Assembly (NCBI GenBank): GCA_050633165.1
Contig: JBOEFZ010000025.1
Span: forward strand, 1-28,179
Length of the DNA: 28,179 nucleotides
Origin: TMED27 sp050633165
Lineage (GTDB): Bacteria > Pseudomonadota > Alphaproteobacteria > Micavibrionales > Micavibrionaceae
Direction: 5' to 3'
A program made the translations under genes and the position numbers. Below the pieces are notes generated by a model, which ran no database searches, had not been told where the DNA came from, and was given only the letters and a program-made list of their open reading frames with translations. Below are positions 8,266 to 14,486 of this stretch, piece after piece; within the stretch, counting starts at the first letter, position 1, and each line of letters begins with the position of its first letter.

Positions 8266-10204
8266 ATGGCAAAATCTGGAAATTTATCTGTGAGCGAAAA
8301 ACAAGACGATACACAAGACACAACCGCGAAAAAGGGCTCTTTAGAGGCCGTCGTGAAAAAGCTGGTTAAACAGGGCAAGGATAAGGGCTTCCTGACCTAT
8401 GACCAGATCAATAAGGCGCTTCCCGCCAATGAATTTGCCTCCGATCAAATCGAGGACGCTATGGCGACATTCTCCGATATGGGCGTGCAAATGGTCGAAA
8501 GCGAAGACGACGTTTCTGAGGACGATGCCGAAAAGGGCAATGAAAAGGCCGGTGGTAACATCGCCGACGATGATACAGGCCGCACCGATGACCCCGTTCG
8601 CATGTATTTGCGTGAGATGGGACAGGTTGAGCTGCTCTCCCGCGAAGGCGAAATCGCGATTGCAAAGCGTATCGAGGCGGGTCGTGAAATGATGATCGGC
8701 GGGATTTGCGAATCTCCTTTGGCGATCGAATCGATTATCGCATGGCACAAGGCCTTGCTTGAGGGTGATATTCTACTGCGTGAGGTTATCGATCTCGACG
8801 CGACCTATAATGACGGCCCCGACGATGAAACGGTGAAAAAGGCCGAAGAAGAGGGCGAAGACGCCGAAAACGATAATGACGAAGACGGCGAATCTTCCGA
8901 GGAAAAAGAAGGCGAAGAAAAAGAAGGCGAAGATGCCGAATCCGAAGAGGATGAAGTAAGCGTCTCCCTCGCCGCGATGGAAGAAGAGCTCTCCCCCCAA
9001 GTCTACGAAATCTTCAGCAACATCAACAAAACCTACAAAAAAATGCAAAAGGCGCAGAATGAACGCATCGCTGCTTTGCAAAAAGGTGATGAACCAGACG
9101 CCAAAATCACCAAAAAATATGAAGCCGCCAAGGAAGAAATGGTCGGGCATATGAATGAGGTAAAGCTCAATAACTCCCGTATCGAGCAGCTCATTGATCG
9201 CTTATATGAAACCAACCGCGAACTTGTCACGATGGAAGGGAAGCTCATGCGCCTTGCCGTGAAATGCAAGGTTAAGCGCGAAAGCTTCCTCGAGGAATAT
9301 TACGGTTCCGAACTTGACCCAACATGGCTTGACCGCGTGTCAAAGCTTAAGGGTAAAGGCTGGGATAAATTCGCCGAGAAACATGCCGAGGAAATCGGTA
9401 GAATCCGCGATCAAGTCGCACTCGTCTCCGAAGACACAATGCTCCCCATCGCCGAATGGCGGCGCGTGATCGGCACGGTGCAAAAGGGCGAAAAAGAAGC
9501 CGCCCGCGCGAAAAAGGAAATGGTCGAGGCAAACCTACGCCTCGTGATTTCCATCGCCAAAAAATACACCAACCGTGGCCTCCAATTTCTTGACCTCATT
9601 CAAGAGGGAAATATCGGCTTGATGAAGGCGGTTGATAAATTCGAATATCGCCGTGGCTATAAATTCTCCACCTACGCAACTTGGTGGATCAGGCAGGCCA
9701 TCACGCGCTCCATCGCTGACCAAGCCCGCACCATCCGTATTCCGGTGCATATGATCGAAACGATCAACAAATTGGTGCGGACATCACGTCAAATGATGCA
9801 CGAAATTGGCCGCGAACCAACGCCGGAAGAATTATCCGAGCGCTTACACATGCCATTAGAAAAAGTCCGTAAGGTATTGAAAATCGCCAAAGAACCCGTT
9901 TCTCTCGAAACGCCGATCGGTGACGAAGAAGACAGTTCATTGGGTGACTTCATCGAGGATAAAAACGCAATCGCACCGATCGATTCCGCGATTCACTCAA
10001 ACCTACGCGAGACCACAACCCGCGTATTGGCCTCTCTCACCCCGCGTGAGGAGCGCGTTTTGCGTATGCGTTTCGGCATCGGCATGAACACGGATCATAC
10101 GCTCGAAGAAGTCGGTCAACAATTCAACGTCACCCGCGAACGTATCCGCCAGATCGANNCACCCAAGCCGCAGCCGTAAGCTAAGAAGTTTCTTGGATAC
10201 GTAG
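8266..10204 (+). CDS. rpoD: Primary sigma factor RpoD, interrupted by a 2-N assembly gap
   Basis: Directs RNA polymerase to housekeeping promoters. Start chosen at 8266 (MAKSGNLSVSEKQ), with AGGGGG about 9 nt upstream, rather than the upstream in-frame ATG at 8233. Order: region 1.1; region 1.2 (DPVRMYLREMGQVELL); a very acidic non-conserved insert (about residues 195-235); regions 2.1-2.4 (NLRLVISIAKKY through YATWWIRQAITR); region 3; region 4 with EEVGQQFNVTRERIRQI. Bases 10158-10159 are N. After them the expected tail HPSRSRKLRSFLDT and stop TAG (10202-10204) continue in another frame. The family residues E-AKALRKL(R/K) are missing, so about 25 nt are lost and replaced by two N. Repaired length would be about 653 residues. 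The apparent frameshift is an assembly fault, not biology. Confidence 0.96.
10158..10159. other. Assembly gap (two N) inside rpoD
   Basis: Two ambiguous bases stand where about 25 nt coding the end of sigma region 4.2 should be. The gap length is not a multiple that restores frame, so automatic callers will end the gene early at a false stop (10177-10179). Confidence 0.95.
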
Positions 10205-10253
10205 AAGTTACCAAACAACCTCTAGGGCATTCGCCCCCCATACCGAAAAAATT

Positions 10254-10284
10254 GCCGTGCGGTAAAAACTGCACGGCTTTTTTG
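10254..10284 (+). terminator. Rho-independent terminator of rpoD
   Basis: Stem GCCGTGC / GCACGGC (7 bp) with a 10-nt loop, followed by a T-run, 50 nt after the repaired rpoD stop. Confidence 0.9.
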
Positions 10285-10296
10285 TATCAGAGAACC

Positions 10297-10367
10297 GTCA
10301 TCCCCGCGGCGTAGCTTGCTACGCTAAAACGGCGGGGATCCAGTGATGCCAGCAGTCTTACTGCTGA
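10297..10367. repeat. Palindromic repeat family B
   Basis: Arms GTCATCCCCGC and GCGGGGATCCAG enclose a small hairpin (GCGTAGC/GCTACGC), followed by a second perfect hairpin CAGCAGT-CTT-ACTGCTG (10350-10366). The GTCATCCCCGC...GGGGATCCAG layout is a common dispersed palindrome type in Proteobacteria. Only one copy in this window. The second hairpin ends about 20 nt before the sigma-54 promoter and could instead be an activator site. Confidence 0.7.
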
Positions 10368-10386
10368 CGTCCCCCGCCCCCTAAAC

Positions 10387-10402
10387 TGGCACGCGTTTTG
10401 CA
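10387..10402 (+). promoter_or_regulatory. Sigma-54 (RpoN) promoter
   Basis: TGGCACG-CGTT-TTGCA is an exact match to the -24/-12 consensus TGGCACG-N4-TTGCW, preceded by C. It lies 46 nt before the ATG of the small membrane protein at 10449 and predicts a transcript start near 10413. No sigma-70 promoter is needed for this gene. Chance occurrence of such a perfect match directly before a gene is low. Confidence 0.82.
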
Positions 10403-10448
10403 TATTATCCTATTAAGTTTAAAAACAAAAAAACGGGGATTACACACC

Positions 10449-10748
10449 ATGAAAACATTACAATCTTATTACGATACTTTATCCAAGGCCACCGCCCACA
10501 ACGATGCCAATATACAAGCCGTAGCCGCTACACAAAATCACGAAAGCATGCAAAACATAGCCGCGAAACTCAACGCCATCGAACCCAGCGCGGGGGAGGG
10601 TGCAATACTCGCAAGCGAAACGCTGCCGGCCGCAAGCATCATGCCCTTGGTCGCAATCGCCGGCATGTTCCTATTCGGCGCCGCCCTCCTGTCCCAAGGC
10701 ATCTCCGCCCATTTCGCCTTCAAACGCGCAAAAACCCGCTTCATGTAA
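10449..10748 (+). CDS. Small single-span membrane protein under sigma-54 control, unknown function
   Basis: I do not recognise this 99-residue protein. Start at 10449 (MKTLQSYYDTLSKATAHND), with GGGGA about 10 nt upstream; an in-frame upstream ATG (10398) falls inside the promoter and is rejected. Residues 1-55 are polar and likely helical. About residues 60-82 (LPAASIMPLVAIAGMFLFGA) form one membrane span, and the tail is basic (KRAKTRFM), which by the positive-inside rule puts the C-terminus in the cytoplasm and the polar head in the periplasm. It lies alone between the rpoD terminator and a tRNA. The sigma-54 promoter suggests expression under a special condition and an enhancer-binding activator encoded elsewhere. 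Confidence 0.75.
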   Translation: MKTLQSYYDTLSKATAHNDANIQAVAATQNHESMQNIAAKLNAIEPSAGEGAILASETLPAASIMPLVAIAGMFLFGAALLSQGISAHFAFKRAKTRFM

Positions 10749-10758
10749 AACAACGTTC

Positions 10759-10786
10759 TCGACAGGCGTTTTTCTTATGGTATAAA
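10759..10786 (+). promoter_or_regulatory. Sigma-70 promoter of the tRNA gene
   Basis: TCGACA, 16 nt, TATAAA, with the -10 ending 12 nt before the mature tRNA 5' end. Confidence 0.65.
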
Positions 10787-10798
10787 CTGATCCTGCGT

Positions 10799-10875
10799 GG
10801 GCCAGTAGCTCAGCTGGTTAGAGCAGTCCGCTCATAACGGATTGGTCGCTGGTTCAAGTCCGGCCTGGCCCACCA
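10799..10875 (+). tRNA. tRNA with CAU anticodon, probably tRNA-Ile2
   Basis: A 77-nt gene including encoded CCA. Acceptor stem GGGCCAG/CTGGCCC; D arm GCTC/GAGC; anticodon stem TCCG/CGGA with loop CTCATAA (anticodon CAU); T arm with TTCAAGT; discriminator A. CAU can be initiator Met, elongator Met or Ile2. It is not the initiator, because the GGG pairs of the initiator anticodon stem are absent. The GAGCAG...TTGGTCGCTGG pattern resembles E. coli ileX more than elongator metT, so Ile2 (C34 modified to lysidine by TilS to read AUA) is favoured. A well-placed promoter lies just upstream. Confidence 0.9.
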
Positions 10876-10947
10876 TTTATCACGATCGAGCGATTAAAGT
10901 GCGTTTTGTTAAATGCCCGCTCTCGGCTTGAACCGGTTATTTTTTCT

Positions 10948-10975
10948 TTGACACAAAGCCAAAAATCCTTATAAA
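10948..10975 (+). promoter_or_regulatory. rpsD promoter
   Basis: TTGACA (perfect -35), 16 nt, TATAAA. The predicted start near 10983 gives a leader of about 100 nt before rpsD. Confidence 0.75.
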
Positions 10976-10993
10976 TCCTCGTACTCCTGAGAA

Positions 10994-11027
10994 ATGGGAA
11001 AGCTCCCATATTGAGAAAACACTCAAT
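10994..11027 (+). promoter_or_regulatory. Two hairpins in the rpsD leader
   Basis: ATGGGA-AAGC-TCCCAT (10994-11009) is followed directly by ATTGAG-AAAACA-CTCAAT (11010-11027). Both stems are 6 bp and perfect and stack back to back in the leader RNA. S4 is an autogenous repressor in several bacteria, so this is a candidate S4 binding structure; that link is inference. Confidence 0.45.
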
Positions 11028-11081
11028 CCTCATCGGTAATCGGGACATAAAAAACCAAAACGTCTATGAAAGGACATGAAC

Positions 11082-11699
11082 ATGAGCGGAAAACGCGCCC
11101 AAGCAAAACATAAAATCGACCGTCGGTTAGCCTGTAACCTATGGGGTCGTGCAAAATCACCCTTTAATACACGCCAATCCGGCCCTGGTATGCATGGCGA
11201 ACGCCGTGGAAAGCTTTCTGACTACGGTCTACAGCTCCGCGCAAAGCAAAAGCTTAAAGGTTACTACGGTAACATTGGCGAGAAACAATTCCGCAGCTAT
11301 TACAAAGAAGCCGACCGCCTTCGCGGTGATACAGGACAAAATCTTATCGGCCTTCTTGAGCGCCGCTTGGATGCCGTAATCTATCGCGCCGGTATCGTGC
11401 CAACAGTCTTCGGCGCGCGTCAATTCGTGAACCACAAGCACGTAACCGTAAACGGCAAAGTCGTAAACATCCCCTCTTACCAAGTCAAAGAAGGCGACGT
11501 GATCGAAGTCCGTGAAAAGGGCAAAACCCTTCCAATGGTTCTTGAAGCCCTTCAAAACCCCGAGCGTGAAGTACCGGAATATCTCGACGTTGATGCAAAA
11601 GCGTTGAAAGTAACCTTCCTCCGCACGCCAAAGCTTGAAGACGTGCCTTACCCGGTACAGATGGAACCAAATTTTATCGTCGAATTCTATTCACGTTAA
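11082..11699 (+). CDS. rpsD: Small ribosomal subunit protein S4 (uS4)
   Basis: A primary 16S rRNA binding protein that nucleates assembly of the 30S body. Start at 11082 (MSGKRAQAKHKIDRRLACN) gives 205 residues and an AGGAC ribosome site 8 nt away; the ATG 6 nt earlier is too near that site. It has the S4 N-terminal domain (SGPGMHGERRGKLSDYG, the alphaproteobacterial form) and the S4 RNA-binding domain (RRLDAVIYRAG..P..FGARQFVNHKHVTVNGK). No zinc cysteines, as in most alphaproteobacteria. It is a single-gene unit here: own promoter and leader, and a terminator shared with convergent trmJ. Confidence 0.98.
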   Translation: MSGKRAQAKHKIDRRLACNLWGRAKSPFNTRQSGPGMHGERRGKLSDYGLQLRAKQKLKGYYGNIGEKQFRSYYKEADRLRGDTGQNLIGLLERRLDAVIYRAGIVPTVFGARQFVNHKHVTVNGKVVNIPSYQVKEGDVIEVREKGKTLPMVLEALQNPEREVPEYLDVDAKALKVTFLRTPKLEDVPYPVQMEPNFIVEFYSR

Positions 11700-11721
11700 T
11701 TAAGGTTCCAAAACCAGTTTC

Positions 11722-11750
11722 AAAAAGCCGCTATTCTTTAGCGGCTTTTT
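11722..11750. terminator. Bidirectional terminator shared by rpsD and trmJ
   Basis: AAAAAGCCGCT / AGCGGCTTTTT form an 11-bp stem with a 7-nt loop; the T-run serves rpsD on the plus strand and the A-run serves minus-strand transcription. The stem covers the last codons and stop of trmJ (KKAAKE-stop). Confidence 0.85.
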
Positions 11751-12477
11751 TCGTTCGAAGGAGCGTAGAAACAATCCCATGCAATGTCCGCACTTCTTGA
11801 TCGCTCATATCCGCGCGGGAGAATATAGCGCGGATATTGCGGATCATGGTGGGCTTTAAATGTGTCGATTGAAAGAACCGTCCCTCTTCGAGCGCCCCCT
11901 CCAGCCGTTCATAAAACCCGATCAAATCCGCCTGCGCGACCGGAAAGCTATCCCCGCGAGGCAGCGCACGCGCAGGGGCATCACTCGCCGCCTGCCCATA
12001 GGCCGCGACCATCAACAACACCGATTGCCCCAAATTAAGCGATGAGAACGCTGGATTTGTCGGAATCGTAATCAATGAATGGCATAAAGATACCTCATCA
12101 TTCTCAAGCCCCGTCCGCTCTGGCCCGAACACAAATGCCGCACGTTTTTGCACATTCTCCATCATATCCTCAACCGCGCCATTGGGCGTGAAGACAGGCT
12201 TCACCAAATCCCGTCGCCGCGCCGTTGTCGCATAAAGGTGATGCAAATCGGCCGAAGCCTCAGCAAGGCTATCAAACACACGCACCGTATCCATATGCGC
12301 AAACGCCCCCGCCGCCATACCATCCGCCGCGTCGTTCGGCCAGCCATCACGCGGGGCAACAAGGCGCAGATCCCTGAACCCGAAATTCCCCATGGCCCGC
12401 GCCGCCGCGCCAATATTCTCCCCCATTTGCGGGCGAACAAGGATAATTGCGGGTGTTTTTGCGTTTGGTTTTGCCAT
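11731..12477 (-). CDS. trmJ: tRNA 2'-O-methyltransferase TrmJ (SPOUT family)
   Basis: Uses S-adenosylmethionine to methylate the ribose of residue 32 in tRNA anticodon loops. The 248-residue protein has the three SpoU motifs: NIGAAARAMGNFGF (about residues 20-34), FGPERTGL, and IPTNPAFSSLNLGQSV, which with the ATTARRRDL segment point to TrmJ rather than TrmH or TrmL. A C-terminal helical extension for dimer or tRNA contact follows. It is convergent with rpsD and its 3' end forms part of their common terminator. No clear Shine-Dalgarno precedes the ATG at 12477. Methylation specificity (Cm32 or Um32) cannot be read from the sequence. Confidence 0.9.
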   Translation of the reverse strand: MAKPNAKTPAIILVRPQMGENIGAAARAMGNFGFRDLRLVAPRDGWPNDAADGMAAGAFAHMDTVRVFDSLAEASADLHHLYATTARRRDLVKPVFTPNGAVEDMMENVQKRAAFVFGPERTGLENDEVSLCHSLITIPTNPAFSSLNLGQSVLLMVAAYGQAASDAPARALPRGDSFPVAQADLIGFYERLEGALEEGRFFQSTHLKPTMIRNIRAIFSRADMSDQEVRTLHGIVSTLLRTKKAAKE

Positions 12478-12525
12478 AAGATTGCTGTCTAAGTCATTGT
12501 TATAGAATACGATTGTCTGCCACAG

Positions 12526-12554
12526 TTGAAAAATTTCTTGGCATGCGGTATAAC
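12526..12554 (+). promoter_or_regulatory. Sigma-70 promoter of the small orphan gene
   Basis: TTGAAA, 17 nt, TATAAC; ideal spacing. The -10 is preceded by TGCGG, so it is not the classic extended form. It drives the gene at 12709 and is divergent to trmJ. Confidence 0.7.
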
Positions 12555-12555
12555 G

Positions 12556-12570
12556 TTAATACTCTGTTAA
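12556..12570 (+). promoter_or_regulatory. Candidate CtrA box
   Basis: TTAA-N7-TTAA, the full binding site of the alphaproteobacterial cell-cycle regulator CtrA, within the 8-mer direct repeat GTTAATAC (12555-12562 and 12566-12573). It starts 1 nt after the -10 hexamer, a position that suits repression of the promoter. A 4+4 match can occur by chance. Confidence 0.45.
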
Positions 12571-12708
12571 TACATTGAAAAGAAAAAGCTGAAAACCTAA
12601 AGATTTAAAACTCTTAAAAGGTGGATTGGCATAATGTTTGCATTGATAAAAAGGTTAGTGGTAAAAACCAAAAAAATAAAAACAGAGAATAGAGGAGAGA
12701 GTAAAAAT

Positions 12709-12939
12709 ATGTTTACAGATACACAAGAATTACTCAACAGCGCGCAAAAACCCTTCAATATTATTGAGGAATATGCGGCATTGAACCCAAAACGTAAGGT
12801 TCTCTTATGCGACAATCTCTTTATTGAGGGGAAAGTACCATTTCAAAACATGGTAAAGCTCCTCTGGCCCGAGGCACAGAATAAAGATATGAAAAAGCTA
12901 GAAAAATTCCTCACACTAATCCGTAGCTCTGTAAAGTAA
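12709..12939 (+). CDS. Small orphan protein, unknown function (76 aa)
   Basis: I do not recognise this protein. It opens MFTDTQELLNSAQKPFNIIE and is rich in lysine and leucine, with one cysteine, no signal peptide and no membrane span; likely a small helical cytoplasmic protein. Start at 12709 follows a strong GAGGAGAG site. An in-frame ATG at 12634, with its own AAGGTGG site 8-9 nt upstream, would add 25 basic residues (101 aa total), so both starts are possible. The promoter at 12526 and the CtrA-like box upstream suggest regulated, single-gene expression. The coding strand is more AT-rich than the neighbours. The 70-nt gap to gltX holds two short stems (TTGCACGG/CCGTGTAA and AAGGGCTTT/AAAGCCTT) without a T-run. 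Confidence 0.7.
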   Translation: MFTDTQELLNSAQKPFNIIEEYAALNPKRKVLLCDNLFIEGKVPFQNMVKLLWPEAQNKDMKKLEKFLTLIRSSVK

Positions 12940-13011
12940 GGCCCGCCTCCAAAAACACCCTCATTGCACGGATAAGCCGTGTAATGACGCTTATTGAAGG
13001 GCTTTAAAGCC

Positions 13012-14349
13012 TTAAGAAAGCCGTTCCCGAACCTTTTCCTCACCAATCAACAAGAACAAATCCGCCATTTCCGGCCCATGCTGCTGCCCCGTAATCGCGA
13101 GGCGTAGCGGCATAAACAGCCCGCGCCCTTTGCGCCCGCTCGCTTCCTTAATCTTCCCTGTCCATTCGCCCCAACTCTCCCGCGTCCAGGGGGCAGGGGG
13201 CAGCAATTCACGCGCCGCCGCGATATAATCCACATCTTCATCCGCAATCACGGGCGTAACATCGCCATGCACAAAATCCCAAATGGCCTTCACATCTGAA
13301 ACCCGCTCCAAATTCGCCTTTACAGCCTCCCAAAACGCGGCATCAATATCCTGTAACCCCATCTGCGCAAGGCGCACATTAACAACGCTAAACGCCGTTT
13401 CATGAATGATCTTGGAATTCAGACGCAACAATTCATCGGGATCAAGCTTTGGCGTCCCACGAGAGAATTTCTCAAAGCCAAAGCTATCAATAAGGCTCTG
13501 AATATCGCTAAACGCTTCAATCGGCTCTGACGTGCCAAGCCGCGACAGCAAGCTAACGGGCGCCATCGGCTCAAGCCCCTCAACATCACGCAAATCAACA
13601 ATGCTGAGCGAACCAAGACGTTTAGAGAGCTTCCCGCCCTCCGCATCGGAAATCAGCGGCAAATGCGCAAATTCCGGCACAGTGTCGCTTAATGCCTCAA
13701 ACATCTGCACATGCGTGGCCGTATTCGAAACATGATCTTCCCCGCGCACAACATGCGTAATCTTAAAATCAATGTCATCAATGACGGAACATAGGTGATA
13801 AAGCGGGCTACCATCCTCACGCAATACAACCGGATCGGATTGATCTTTGCCGTGAAAATTCACCTCCCCGCGAATATGGTCATTCCATGTGATTGGCTCG
13901 TGATTAAGCTTAAACCGCCAATGCGGCTTACGCCCTTCGGCCTCAAATGCCGCAATTTGCTCATCCGTAAGATCCAGCGCCGCCCGATCATAAATCGGTG
14001 GCTTCCCGCGCGAGAGAAGGGATTTGCGCTTCAATGATAATTCTTCCGGCGTCTCGTAACACGCATAAAGCCGCCCATCGGCCTTCAGCTTCTCGATCTG
14101 CTCATCGTACCGCGCCAAACGATCCTTCTGATTCGCCTTTTCATCCCAATTCAGGCCAAGCCAGATCAAACTCTCCTCAATCGCCTTCTCATACTCAACC
14201 TTGGAACGCTCCGGATCTGTATCATCAATCCGCAGCAAAAAATGCCCGCCATTGGCGCGCGCAAATAACCACGTAATCAACGCCGTCCGCGCATTCCCAA
14301 CATGCAGCATTCCGGTAGGGGAGGGGGCAAATCTAACTCTTACTGACAT
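13012..14349 (-). CDS. gltX: Glutamate-tRNA ligase
   Basis: Charges tRNA-Glu (and, where the amidotransferase route is used, tRNA-Gln) with glutamate. The 445-residue class I synthetase has the HIGH-type motif in APSPTGMLHVGNA (His16-Val-Gly-Asn19) and the KMSKS loop as KLSKR at 240-244. VRVRFAPSPTG and LRIDDTDPERS are family signatures. The zinc cysteine cluster of the E. coli enzyme is missing (only one Cys near residue 97), as in many relatives. It is the last of a run of minus-strand genes; a palindromic repeat fills the gap from nadE. Alphaproteobacteria often carry two GltX copies, so this may be one of two. Confidence 0.96.
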   Translation of the reverse strand: MSVRVRFAPSPTGMLHVGNARTALITWLFARANGGHFLLRIDDTDPERSKVEYEKAIEESLIWLGLNWDEKANQKDRLARYDEQIEKLKADGRLYACYETPEELSLKRKSLLSRGKPPIYDRAALDLTDEQIAAFEAEGRKPHWRFKLNHEPITWNDHIRGEVNFHGKDQSDPVVLREDGSPLYHLCSVIDDIDFKITHVVRGEDHVSNTATHVQMFEALSDTVPEFAHLPLISDAEGGKLSKRLGSLSIVDLRDVEGLEPMAPVSLLSRLGTSEPIEAFSDIQSLIDSFGFEKFSRGTPKLDPDELLRLNSKIIHETAFSVVNVRLAQMGLQDIDAAFWEAVKANLERVSDVKAIWDFVHGDVTPVIADEDVDYIAAARELLPPAPWTRESWGEWTGKIKEASGRKGRGLFMPLRLAITGQQHGPEMADLFLLIGEEKVRERLS

Positions 14350-14361
14350 AATTTCTTTCTA

Positions 14362-14470
14362 TTTTTAACGCGAAGATTTAAAGCTCCACGAAGATCACGA
14401 AGTTTTGTATAACCACCAATAATTATAAGACTTCATGGGCTTCGTGTATCTTCTTTTCTTCGTGTTAAAA
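14362..14470. repeat. Palindromic repeat family E (CACGAAG type)
   Basis: Imperfect inverted repeat: left arm TTTTTAACGCGAAG then two CACGAAG-like units, right arm GGCTTCGTG...CTTCGTGTTAAAA. It fills nearly all of the 137-nt nadE-gltX gap. The iterated CACGAAG unit separates it from the other palindromes here. Confidence 0.7.
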
Positions 14471-14486
14471 TCTTTTCACAATGATT

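Noticed and set aside
10146..10179. A natural frameshift truncating RpoD
   Set aside because: The break coincides with two N and the rest of the conserved C-terminus is intact in another frame; sigma-70 loss would be lethal, so an assembly fault is the simple reading.
10799..10875. tRNA as an integration site for a mobile element
   Set aside because: No integrase gene and no direct repeat of the tRNA 3' end was seen nearby; rpsD follows directly.
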